Below, piece after piece: positions 1 to 12,384 of a stretch of DNA of 64,000 nt. The notes below the pieces were generated by a model. The model made no database searches. It was not told the origin of the DNA and saw nothing but the letters and a program-made list of their open reading frames with translations. Position 1 is the first letter of the stretch; every line of letters begins with the position of its first letter. The stretch is from Larus michahellis (taxonomy: Eukaryota > Chordata > Aves > Charadriiformes > Laridae): positions 4,362,501 to 4,426,500 of the forward strand of contig NC_133910.1 of assembly GCF_964199755.1 (NCBI RefSeq). The letters run 5' to 3'. A program made the position numbers and the translations under genes.

Positions 1-3000
1 AGCACTTCTTTCAGAGGAGAAATCAAAGCACCTGATCTTAAAAAACCACCCTGCTCTGGATCCCAGCTCCATGCTGGAGTCTGCACAGAGGCAGGAGTTG
101 GCACAGAGCTGTCTCCATTTAATGTTTTAGCCACTCTAAGCCAAAGCCCCTCAGCACCCTGATCCTTTAGGTCCCTTCCAGATGTGCCATGGTCTCTTTA
201 GACCATCTGGGTACCCAGTTCATGGTTAGCGTTGCTCCAATTGTCAGCCATGCCTGAACATAACTCCGAGTTCTTTTCCACAAGGATTTGCTCCGAGATG
301 ATGCTTTATGGGTCAGATGCTCCTGGAGGTGATGGACAAAGGGACATCCAGCCATGAGGAAGAACAGGACAATCTCACCTGGTGTAAGTCACAACACCAC
401 CTTTGGCTGCAACAGATGCCTGATTTACACCAGCTGATGAGCTGACCTGAGGACCAGACCCCAAAGGATTTCAACAGTACAACTCCAAAGGCTTCATGAA
501 ACCAAGCTCTGCATGTCCATGGCCTGCAAGAAACACCAATGTACCAGAGCAAACCAGAGGGGACATAACTGTCCTTCTGGATTTGCTCTCTGGAGCTCTA
601 CAGGAGAAGCCAGAGGACATTTGGCACGTACAGCTGGATATGAAACTTACAATGAGGATGTCTGGGCTTGTTTCCTGACTTTGAGACTGACACAGTTTGA
701 ACAGTCAGTCAGTTCATCCTCCTCTCCAGGCCCGACTTCTCCCCGCTCCGCACCTTCCCGAGTTATTTTGTACCTGTATAAAGCACTAACCCAACCAGAA
801 CATTTTGCTCACTTACACGGTTGTCACATTTTAACATCAACAGAGGAGTACTTTCAGCATCACTTAATGAGGCTTTTCTATTTTGCATAAAAACTTGGCA
901 ATAAAGCTTGCAAGGATGATAAAGGAGGAGAGCTGCCAGCTGAGAGACAGCCAGAGCCTCACACCCTCCTTTCCCTCAGGCACGAGCAGGAGGGCTGTAA
1001 AGGCAGTGACACTGCGGCAGCAGGCTCCGGCAGCCCTCGTGAGCTAAATTCATGTCCCCTCAAGCTTCACAGAGCCCAAAGAGGGTCTATGTTAATGCTT
1101 GGCTCCTGCTCTCTCCCCTGGGTGTGCCTGCCCCAGGTCCCAGCTCACCTCATTTCCCCAACTCCAACATCTCGCGTGCGAGCCAGTGCAGACAAGAGAA
1201 CAGCCAAGTTAAGAACATAACAATGCATTTTCACTAGCCATGTTTTCTCACTGCCTTGGAAAGATCTCACTACTTTCAAACAGGAGCTCCTACAAAACTC
1301 CAGCCAACAAACCCCAAAGCAGCTACAACCCCCACCCTCCCACCAGAGCTCCTCCGGGAGAGGCTCCTACCCTCCCCTCTTATAACCTCCGGTCTGGCCT
1401 TCCCAGCTGCTCTCCTGCTACCAATAAACCCTCATCAGGCTTCGAAGTCTTCCACCACCTGAGCTCCTTCTTGCTTTCCCTCATAGGATTTCCATGGGAG
1501 AAAGCGCTGTGTCTTGAGGGCTGTCGACTCTTTGAAGCAGACGTTCCACGTAAATAAGCCATCGGTGCAGCTGGATGGCCACTGCCCCACTGCTGCATGG
1601 TAGATGTGGAAATGGTTCCTGTTCCCTTTGCTCATTTAGCTCAGAAGCAGCTGAGATAAGGCGGTCGCCATCTGCAGCTCGCAAGTCTCTTTCTATGCTA
1701 CTGGGGACGCAGAAGTGTAGGGTGCCCAATGCCACCTTGGCTTCCCACCCTTCCCGACGGCTTCTCCTGGTGTCCGGAGCCTTGCTGGCTCAGGACATGC
1801 CCTTCTTCCCCAGGAAAGGGAGACTATGTCCTTCCCTGCACTAGTTTCAAACAAGCTTTCCAGTGACAGGAATTTTGCTGAGTTTTGACACAATTAGGGA
1901 TCATTTAAATTAATTTGTTTCCGAGAATGATCAGCGCTGTAGCAGAGGCTGCAGCTTTGGTAGGACCGTGCAGCGTCCTGCAGCTCCAGGAGCTGCACTC
2001 CCTGCGGAATGAGCCCTGTCCCACCGCATTTTAGCTCTGCCTCTTAGGAGATTATTTCCTAGTGTTTGATCTAGGCAGCATTTTTTTTTTCCTGGTACAA
2101 ACCAGAGCATTTAAGTGGAAAATTAGATCCATTTGGGATAAAGATGCAGAGAGACAGGCCTGGAGGCTGTTAGCATTGTTAACCTTGGAAGTTCTGAACT
2201 ACCATTTATTTCGCTGCAGACAGGGGGCTTTGCAAGGACTATAATAAGAAACGCTAGAAACAGGAAGGCAAAAAGAAATCTTTCACACTATCAGTTGTCT
2301 GTGTCATGTTCTAACATGGGCAACTATGCCCTTCCGAGCCAGCAGCAAGTTGTAGAGGACTATTTTGGTCAAAACCACCATTGCAAACACCGTTGAACTT
2401 CCAAATACCAAATCATTTCCCTGATTCGGGTTAAATGGAGAAGGGACACATCCTCCAAAACAAGGATTATCTGTGTAGTGTTGCACACTTAACTACCAAA
2501 CTCCTGCACCAGAGATCTTCTGTTTTCCCCAAGCACCAGACTCTTATCACTTCTTTCTCCTGAAGGCGTGGATAGGAAACCCGACATCGCAACGGACTGT
2601 TGCTATAAACCCCAATCCGCAGCAGATAGGAGCTCACCTCTAAGTCGTCCCTTCAGGACAGTGCATGAAGAAATCCTGTGCCACTATGGTCCTGTGGCAC
2701 ACGGACAGCAAAGAGGACCTTTTATTTGATAGATAGCATACGACGCCTTAGAAGAAACTTGAGAGAGAAAACACTTAAAGCCCAGATTTAAGTGGAAAAT
2801 AGCATAGAAGTCAACATGGCTAATGATCTGACAAGGAACATGCAAGGCTAATTTAGTACTTCTTGCAGTAGGATGCTTGATTTAATAGGCACCAGAAAGG
2901 CATTAAATCATGTAGGTGCTCTTTGGTAAAAGCATCTGTAATGAGGCTGCGGTGGGAAATTTTTAGTGAAGTTGAAGAAAACTGAGACAAGGAGGAAAAC

Positions 3001-6000
3001 GGAGACAAGGAGAAAAGCAGAGAGAGGATCTGTTGAAGGAAGAGATGGCAACAGCCACTGACAAGGGGCCACTGACACTCCTGATTGCAAGGAGCACGGG
3101 GATGGAGCTCCTTTAAGGATTGATTTTGCTTAATAACTCCTGAAGTACCCTAGCAGAAGAGTAGGACTGTGCAGATGAAGCGTCCTGCCTGTGCTCCACC
3201 TGGCCCTGATTGCCCTGGGCAGCCCCATCTGGGGTCTTCACCCGCCGGCTTTCACCTGTTGGCTCAGGAGATTATTTAAGCTCAGCCCCTTATGCAAGTT
3301 GTGCTCTCTGTGTGGGGGTTTGTGCCTTGGCTGTAGATTTGTCTGGAGATTGATGGATTGCCAGCCACCCTGGAGCTCCTGCCTTCTTCTTGCACAGGTA
3401 CTGTGGCACTGCCCTCTCCTTGGTGAGGCTCCTACTCATTGCTCTCTGGTCCCCTTCCCTTGCTCACCAGCCCCCCTTTGTTGCTCCCTGGCAGCTGCTA
3501 CCAAAGCTATAGCAGCAACCTCATGCTCTGAGGAGCTGTGATGCTGTTGCCAGTTCCTATGGTCATAGATGCAACAGGGTATGGCAAAAAAAAGTAATGT
3601 GTAATTAACAGTAAACCATGGTGTAATGTGGAAAGCTCTGGAGGCTGAACAGAGTAGCAGTAGGAGTTATTAGACAAGAATAGGTGAGCTAAAAGTGAGG
3701 TGTTGCTCAAGAAAACTCCTTCTTATCCTAATCCTGAGTGTACAGGTCCCTTGCAGAAAGTCTGTATTCTCAGTGTTTGCCTGCAGCCGCTTCCACAGCT
3801 GGATTCAGTTCAGAAGAAGCTGTTGGGGTGAAATGCTACCCAGCATTAGCTGAGATTGCTGCGCGTCTATACGGGCACCAGAAGACAGATGTTGTCTCCT
3901 CTCATGTTTCTAGTGGGCGGGGGGCTTGGCGTGTCACTTCTGCTGGCCTCCTGCTTCCCCAGGAGAGGTGAGACGCTACCTCTGTCTGGGGGCCAATGCC
4001 TGGAGCAGTGTGTGGACTCTCCACCTCTCCAGTGTGTAGCCATGGGACGGTGACAAAGTCGTCCTATGGCAGCGGTTGCGCTTATTTTCTTTCACTCGGG
4101 CAGTATCGGATGCTCCTTTTGAATAGCCGATGTATGATGAATAACCTTGTGCTTTCGCATGTGATTGCAGCCTTCATAGTCTCAATCGATAAATACAATG
4201 AGCTTGAACAGGCCAGTGCTGCAAGTTCTTTAAAATCATATCCTCTATTAGAGATAACAATCGATAGTACTTATTCCAGTTTAACAGTGATTATGTGCTA
4301 GTTACTGCAGAAAGTCGCTAATAATCCAGAAGGGAAGGCTGCTATCTCCTTTTTGCTGTGTAGCGCATCTGCCTTGCTCTATAAATATTAGTTTTTAATT
4401 AAAGTGGATGAAATGCTCTAGAAAATGCTACGTGCTTGTTTAAATACCAGTCATCCTTCATGGGAAAGGGATTTAAACGGGAAAGCCTGAGCATTTTGGA
4501 ATGAAATATGTAGCTGACTGCATAAGGTATTTCACTTAGCCAGATGCAATTCATTGAGTGTCAGCCCCAAATTACATGTGCTCCCTAAATTACAGGGAGA
4601 GGAGGAAAGGGATGTATGTGCGTATATGCAGTATATATATGAAATGTTTGGGTTTGACAACAAACACCTTTATTAAAAATGGTGGAAATCACACAGAAAA
4701 GAAACACAATTGGGAACTAACCCCCTTTCTGTGCTGGCACCTGAAATAAGGACTACCAGAGAGCTTGTTAGCCATTATTAAATAAAATTCTGGGCATGGA
4801 GGTAGCAGATAGGTGCATACCTGTCATTTTAAATCTTATCTGCTGGAGCATTGTAGACAAACAAACCTCATTCCTCTTGAGTGACATCCCAGGGTTGAGG
4901 CTTCCTACACCACTAAACCCAGGCCAGGATTGAGGGGGTCGTTTTACCCATCAAAAATGTATTTTTTGGCACCAATAACAGTAGCAAGACCAGACTTCTC
5001 AGAGCTATGGGCAGGACGTCTGCGGTAGGAACGAGCAAAACTTTGATCTGATCCTGAACCCTTGCTGGGCTGGCCGAGACGGAGCTGGAGTTTGGATTCT
5101 GCCAGAGTCCTACCCAGGGGCGGAGTGAGATTGCAGAGAGAAACTCCTCATGTTTTTTTCCTTTTTATTGCAAATTCACTTTCTTGTGTTTTGCGTTGGG
5201 CAGAACAACCCACCTAGCGAGTAGCACAGCAGGAGCAGCGCTGCTGGTGCCAGGTAGGCTCGAGATGCACTGCTCCAGCGGGACTACTTGAGGTGACATC
5301 GGGAGGTGGGTCATGAAACCAATGTGAGTTGGATATAAGGAGGCAGAGGCTGTGTAGCACGGGCTAGCGATGGGCTCTGCCTCTGTTTATCGCTAGGAGG
5401 GAATTCAAGGCTCACTTAGACCTTGGTCTGGGGTACGGCTCCGCAGTGGAGGACTGGAAGTGTGGAGCTAATTCACTGCCTGGGATGAATTGCTGAATTA
5501 GAGTGTGGGACCTGAGAAAGGGAGGGGGTTTGTCCACTGTTATCGAATGTCTGCTGCCCCCCAGAAATGCTGGGGGGAGTAGGGGGGTGGCAGCTGCGTA
5601 GATCAGATGAATGTTTAGTGCCCTGCAGGATCTGAAGGGAAGCTGTGTGTGCGATTTGCACAGGGTTAGACCTAGAAGGGTGTCAATTCTAGCACTGCTG
5701 GATGTTCATAAGTATTTTTCTTTCTGTGGAAGCCTTATGAGAATTAATATGTAAAAGCTGCAGCCAAGTACCAGAAGTAAATAACTTTGTTAAAACATCA
5801 GCAGCACCCAAAGGTCCCAGTGGGGGACTGGTCCTCATTTAATGCTTCATGTGTGCAATGAAGGTGTGAACAACCTGGGAAGAGTTTTTACTTTTATGTA
5901 TGCTTGACCTCTGCGAGATTAGGCTATTTTGCTACATAAATTCAACCAGAAGCTCCCACTAAAACAGAGGTGGGTAACTCAACCATCCACCCTTGCCTGG

Positions 6001-9000
6001 TAATATGGGAATCAGTGCAGTCTTGCCACGCTAGGACTTTCATATTATCATGCTGACGGCTTGCCAATACTGTGCCTGGGGCACAAAGGTTACTGAGCAC
6101 AGAAGCGAAAGGCTGCAACGGCTGATTTTTGGCAAGGTACAAAGCGTAGGTGTTTCAGACTTTGCTTGTACACAGATGTCAGTCAGCCCCTGGATTAACG
6201 TGTGGCAAACCAAGCTGTCACCATTTCAAAATGCTGCAGATACGTGGGCAGGTAAAATGCAAGTCTAAAAATGACGGATCTGCAGACCAGGAGTGGCAAA
6301 TTTATCCCTGTGTGAATCAACTGCACATTCTTCTACCCCCCCGCCTAATTCCTGCCTCTGGATGCCCAGGCACAGCATCCTCATTTGTAGGCAGCTGCTG
6401 GGATGCACATTGCTCCAGTTCTGCACCTCGGGGTTCATTTCGCGTGTCCATCCCCTGAGGTTTGTCCTGATTGTTTGTTTAGTGATGCTGATATAAGGTA
6501 CCATTCTGTGGTGTTACTTATATAAAGATGCCTCCACTGTTAGAGCTTCCCTCCTCGGTGGCAGTAGCTGGAGCAGAATTAGCAATCTCAGCTGTTTTTG
6601 TGCTGGGAAGAGTGGGTGTTGGTTTAGGCACGGGTATGTCTGCACAGCTCTGGGGTGTGGGCGAGCCCTAAGGGGTTCAGGCGCTCACCTCTTTGTATGG
6701 GATTAGGAGTTAGAACTTTATTCTGAGAGTCCCAGAAGTGGGATTCTCACCGAGTGGCACTTAGTGTCATCTGTATATGCACAAGTGGTTTTAAAAGCCT
6801 GGTTTTGCATTGTTTGAACATTCCAGCATCTATTTGTGAAGGTAATGTGGGATTATCAGAGGCACCTAATACGGTCGAATCCCTTTGGCTCAGTAGGAGA
6901 CGCTCTTAAAGCCTCGATGCTCCCACTCATGCAAACCTTTGCGGTCTGTTCATTCCCAAACGGAGGTGGATACAAACCAACCAGCAGTACTCCAGCACTG
7001 CCATCAGAACTGGCCCCTGAACTCCAAAACTATATCTTCTTTCTAAGGCTAGGTGTATTGATTTCAAAAGGAGTGAAAAGATCAATTCAACAAAAGAGCC
7101 TTACATGAGGAAAGAGCAAGCTCACGCATACTGGCAAAACCCGAGTGATGCTTTTAAAGCCCTAAGTAAGCAAAGAAGTCTTTATAGGAGTGTTATTCTG
7201 CCTCAGGAATGAGGATTGCCACGAAACCCCCCTGAAATCAATAGGTTTTGTTGATCCCTGCTGTCAGGGCTTGGATCGGGTTGAGGGTGAACGTGGAGCT
7301 ACATTGCAACTACAAGGATCCTGCTTGTCGTGCCAATGGCCCGGCGTTGCTCTAACAGATTGCAGCCTTCTTGAAGTAATTGCCTGTGTTCATATATCAT
7401 GTTATTATCTGCAAGATGAATTTGTAATGTCTCTCTCGGGATCCTGTGTCTCATCACTGGCAGACTAAAATAACGGATCGCTCTTCCCTCCACCTCCACC
7501 CTCCGTTCCTGGCAGCAAAGGGGGGCTGCAGGGAGCCCTGTCCGTTGGGAAGGGCTCCCAGGGCAGCGCTGGGGAAACTGGATCCAAGGCTGTGGCCTTT
7601 ACGTCACAGATGTCCAAGCAGCAGCAAGACATTTTGCCCATTTAACCTGCAGGTTCCTCGACGGGAGAAGAGCGCTGCAGTGACCCAGTAGCTCTGGGGA
7701 TGGCAGCAGAGCCGAGTTATTAAGGAACTGGTAGCTATCTCGCTGGAAGATGCTATGGGAAGGAGGGATTGGTCCTTCTTCCAGAGGTGAGCCTCATCTC
7801 TGTAGAACATTGCTGCCAAGGCTGGAAGAGGGCAAATTCTCCCACCTGCCATCTCAGTCTTTCCATGTCCTGACTCCACCACTGCAATGCGTGACAGGCT
7901 TTGAGATGCCCAAGCTGCCAATCTCTTTCTGGATTCCTCCTGGCCCAGAAATATCTCTATAAAAGCCTCCTCCTGGGAAGGAGGAGGTAGTGAATGGGCT
8001 GCAGGGGAGCCTTGCTGCATTTCCCAGTGGGTCTCAAAGCCCAAATGGGTCACAGGCTGTCTTTCCTCTGATGCCAATATTAATACAGGTCAACAGACAG
8101 CGTGGTACCAACTTACCCTGGCTCAGTCCCTGGATGTCTTACTGGTCTCCTTGGCTTGGATCTAATTTTTGTCACCGTCAGTAAATTATGCTCAAATTAA
8201 AGCAGTGAGATGTAGCCCAGCAATTTGAATTGGATGGCCGGACTTGCTTTGACTTACTAACAGCAGCAGTTGGCACTTCTTGTCCCTTCTGTCTATATGA
8301 AGATTCCTGCTCAACTCTTAGGCTCGGTACAAGGAGCACAGAGCAGTTGTGTGTCTCCTTACACACCAGAGAGTCTGCCAGGGCAGAGGGGCTGCGAAGG
8401 GCTCTGTTACCCGCTGTTTTCCAGTGCAGGTTGCAGCCGATGGAAGGGACGTGAACACCTGTGTTCTGAGCTACAGCAATACCTGAGGTGCTACAGTTGA
8501 AGTGCACTTGAGAGCACCCAGGAGATGCCTGGAAGCAAAATCAGCCCTGGTCTGGCCTGGGACTGGTGTAAGGTAAGCCCTGCTGATGCCTCCCTGAGTG
8601 CAGATGGTGGCTGGGTGCACCAGAGGACTCTGGATGCTAACCCCAAGCCAAATGGCTATTTCTCGCCTGCTGCTTCTGTGCCTGTGGATAGCGTTTGCAA
8701 ATTACCACCTGAAATGTTCCTTGATGTTATAAATAGCCTGCACATACTTGTGCCCTCTTAGCCACACTCATCTCCAGCTCCTTGGATGTGGATATTGTGT
8801 ATTGCAATGCAACAGCAGATGGTTAACGAACCTCTCCGGACAAAAGGTACGATCACCAAGGCAAGACAATGACTCATTCTTCTCGGGCCTCACTCAGTGT
8901 TTCCATTCTGGATCAGGAGATGTGAGCAGATGATTTATATTCCGTGCGCAGGAGTTATTCACTTGTGCCTCAAAGGAAATGAGAGTTCCTGTTCCAGCTG

Positions 9001-11701
9001 GGGCTTACATTGGGCGAGATTTGGGCATCTGATGCTTTCAGGTTCATCAAACATTGCAGGCCCAGTGAGCTTTGTTGGCCCCCTGCTCCTGCCGGTGGGA
9101 AGGCAGCTGGATCCAGCTGGGCTGAGCCTTTGGCAATAGCCCAGAGTCTGCATCCAAAGGGTTGCATACGGAAAACTGGGTGAGCAAATCCAGGGAGCTC
9201 ACGGCTTTGGGATGCAGGAGGGGCCCCAGCCCATCACTCAGCAGCTCGATGTCTCTTGCAGGCTTTGGATTGCTTGATGCTGGAGTATCTCGATGCTCCT
9301 GCCCATGTCCTTCATGCCCAGAGCAGCCACACCTTGTCCAGGCTCCAGGCCCTGTAGAGTCAGTCCCAAAGGCTTCTGAAATGGACTGGCCAGTGGATGG
9401 GGAGGGGCAGGAAATCAGGATGAAAGCTCTCGTGTTACTTGTGTCCAAATCTTAAAGATGTAAAAGCCAGCAGCCTTCTCCTCCTTTGTCTTCTGCATTT
9501 CTGAAATAGTTGAATCAAGTGCTGCTTGGCTTTTTCCCGGGCATTGCTCTATGCTGGAGGTTGTTATGGTCCTGCAGACGGACTCATGGCTTTCCAATGC
9601 ACAAAAAACCTGGGCTACCTTTATGTGTAAGAAGATGATTTATTGTTCTTGATAATCAATTTGTTACCGTGGTTGTTTCAGGTTAATCATGCTATTAATG
9701 TCCTGAAACCTACTGAACTGCGATTTCATTACACGGAGCCCCAACTTGGCTGCTGTGCCCCTGTCTAGAACACAATTAGGCAGATGATTGCAGCCTCTGA
9801 AATACAGCGGACCAAATGGCCGTGGGCTTGTTCGGTGGTGGCCAACTGCTGGAGAACTTATCTTGGCAACCGGCAGCTTGATGCTGGGCGAAGCATGAAG
9901 CTGATGGATGAGGTGGTGGAAAAATAGATTGATTTTTATTTTCCCCTGCAGCCAAGAGCTGTCTGGCAAATCGCAATGGAAACGAGTGGGATGGAGTAGG
10001 GTTTTGATCTGGGGAGGGAAGGGCAGTACGAGAACAAGAGGGTAACTGAGGTGAACTGGGTCGACTTGATTCTGCAATGAACCGGGCCTTTGATAATTAA
10101 GAGTCAAAAATGAGCATACAGCACTACCAAAGCAGACCATCAGCTCTGGGTCTTGTTCAGCAGAAACAACGGTTCCACGGGAGGGTCGTGCTGGCTGTCA
10201 GGTTATTTCTGGCCTTTTTCCGTAGCCCCACATGAGTGGATGGGGCCCGTAAGCACAGGGATACAGAGCTCAAGATATTCACAGGCATTTAGACTAAATA
10301 TAGAAATTGGTTATTAAGATTTTGCCACGAATGTTGTAAACAAATTAGTTCCACTAGGTAGCTATCTGCATGCGTAGGTGCTTACATACCTCTGAAAAAA
10401 CCTCACTGGAGGAGCTATTTGTTGTCTGACTTCAGGCTCCAAACTCTGCTGAGCTGGGAGGGAGGAAAGTTCCCTTTCCTGGGGCAATTCGGAGCACGGG
10501 GTTGAACTTCTGCAGTGAAGGGTCCATTGCTCCACTGCCCCTTCATGGAGAAAAAGCTGCCTCATTTGGCAGGCAGGAGTCCTGCAGCTGACTGACGTGA
10601 GCGGCCCCGTGAGGAACCTGCGCATCAGTGACTCTCGTTATACATCTTGCCAAGCCCCAGGGGCGAGCAGGGTGCTTGCTGCAGCCCCAAAGGCTGTCAC
10701 TTGCAGGCTTTCCAGCATGGCTTTCGTTTGAACAAGTGTTTAAGAAGGATCCCCCAGCACCCGCATCTTCTTCCCTTGTGGCTTAGCAATACCCCAGCTC
10801 TCCAGCCCTGCTTGGAGCTGGTTGGCATCACTGCTGCGGTGGTTTGTTATTGTCACATTTTTCCATTTCTCTGGAGCCTATGATAAACATCCAAATTAAA
10901 CCGAGGCCTCAGACGTTTTTGATATTTCCAAGCAATATTGATAATGAGTCTTACACTGCAGAGCGTCATTTATTCAAACATCTCTCAAAGCACCAAACAA
11001 TCTCCGTATGCAGGGATTATCTCATCCGTCACTGAAATTCAGCCACCTGAAAGCTGTGGCTGTACCATGGTATGCAATGACATTACTCGGTGGTTTGGGG
11101 CAGAGAAAGCTGAACTGAAAAGCCAAGAGAGACCCTTTTCTGATAGGAAAAACAATATTGAACTGTCTCTGTCTTCCCAGTGGAGCGGGAATAATGCTTT
11201 TGTTCTTGCAGAGCTAATGAAGAACTGGTAGTTGCCTTCAGCAGTCCAAGCTTTGGGGCCTCCTATTACAGGAGAAGCTAATTATTAGTGTATAACGTAT
11301 CTAAAAGTCCTGGTCCAGAAGCCTGTGTGCTGTCTGGATGTGGCTGAGCCCACGGAGTTGTGCTCCGTAACGCAGGGACCCCCAGGTGGCTCTGCAGAAG
11401 TGGGACACACCAGCAGAGGAGACAGCCCCATGGGAGCCTTGGGTCACTCATCAAACCGTGGGTTATGCTTTCCAGCCACGTCCCTCGCGAAGGACACTTG
11501 ACCTCTGATTAAGAACGAACACCGGTAGATGTCAAGGAAATATGAATGGAGATTTCTTTTGGCACACAAGGAATTAATAAAGCCTGCTGACATTTCCTCG
11601 CAACAGAAGAATACGTAAACAGAGTTGCTGGCTTTCCCGGCTCTTATGAAAAGGTCTTGATTTATATGAAACTGGGACCCGGGCTTGTTGCTACAGGCGG
11701 G
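1..11701. other. Intergenic region upstream of the solo LTR, no gene recognised
   Basis: I see no exon that I can assign to a known protein here. In mammals the left neighbour of ATP6V1G1 is WHRN on the opposite strand, but I recognised no whirlin sequence (PDZ or C-terminal segments) on either strand. Open frames such as 513-890 and 3191-3541 (+) have no recognisable domain. The first is followed by an AATAAA at 900-905, which may be chance. AT-rich blocks near 4.1-4.5 kb and 10.9-11.2 kb resemble non-coding regulatory DNA rather than exons. Confidence 0.6.
2983..3018. repeat. Two-copy 18-bp tandem repeat
   Basis: Two near-identical units built on GAGACAAGGAG lie head to tail (2983-3000 and 3001-3018). 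This is a short purine-rich duplication with no sign of function. Confidence 0.6.
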
Positions 11702-11988
11702 TGTCCTGGTTTGAGTGACACAGGGCTGATTTCTCTTTCGGTAACCTTACTTTTCAGTAAAGTATCTTCTAATGCTTGGGAAAACTGTACTTTTAGAAGA
11801 CTGTTCAGAAGAATGTTGACTTTATAGCCAGCTCTGGTGTGCAGGTTTCAAGGTTTCGGTGTTTTTGAGCTCTCCAGGTGTGGGGATGAGGAGGAGGGAG
11901 ATCCAGGCACTCGACCCAAGCTGCCGACGGGGTTATTTCATACCATGAATGTCACATTCAATATAAATCAGGAAGTTTGCTGAGGAGT

Positions 11989-12019
<31 letters not shown>

Positions 12020-12384
12020 TGATGGCTGCAACCCTGAGAACTCCTTGCCTTGGTGCCAGACCCTGAGCCCGTCCTTTCCTCCCGAAGCCGCAGCGCTCGC
12101 GGTGTCCCACATTGGCTGTCCCTGCCGGGAGTGCGCGGCTTCTGCTGATGGACTGGGCTGGGTTTAATCCTTGTGTATTTTATATTGGTATTGGGATCGA
12201 TATTGGTTCTTTAGTGTTATTAATGTTAATTGTCTAGTCTTATTCTATTAAATCTGTTTACATTTCAGCCCTAGTATTTCCTTGTTTTTTCTTGATTCCC
12301 CTTCCCAGATGGGGAGGGCTCATCAGGTGTGAGAATAGCTGTCTAAACGACAATAAATTGCTGTGGGTTCCTCCAGCTAAGACA
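11702..12384 (+). mobile_element. Solo LTR of an avian endogenous retrovirus (fossil)
   Basis: The block opens with TGTCCTGGTTTGAGTGACAC, which resembles the TGTCCTGGTTT start of LTRs common in bird genomes, and closes with CTAAGACA, giving TG...CA ends. Near the 3' side an ATTAAA and a pyrimidine-rich stretch lie in the order expected for the end of such LTRs. No internal retroviral region or second LTR flanks it, so it reads as a solo LTR of about 680 bp left by recombination. No clear target-site duplication is visible, which suggests an old copy. Family assignment (ERVK-like or ERVL-like) is uncertain. The call rests on recalled end motifs and overall layout. Confidence 0.6.
11989..12016. 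repeat. (TC)n microsatellite inside the LTR
   Basis: Fourteen uninterrupted TC dinucleotides lie in the middle of the solo LTR. This is probably length-variable between individuals. Confidence 0.95.

Noticed and set aside
513-890. 125-codon open frame followed by AATAAA at 900-905
   Set aside because: Looks gene-like by layout, but the protein has no recognisable family and low-complexity serine runs. A signal six bases long is common by chance.
3191-3541. 116-codon open frame on the + strand with many Cys and Leu
   Set aside because: No recognisable domain, no signal peptide with a plausible mature protein, and no exon context. Likely chance in a C- and T-rich segment.
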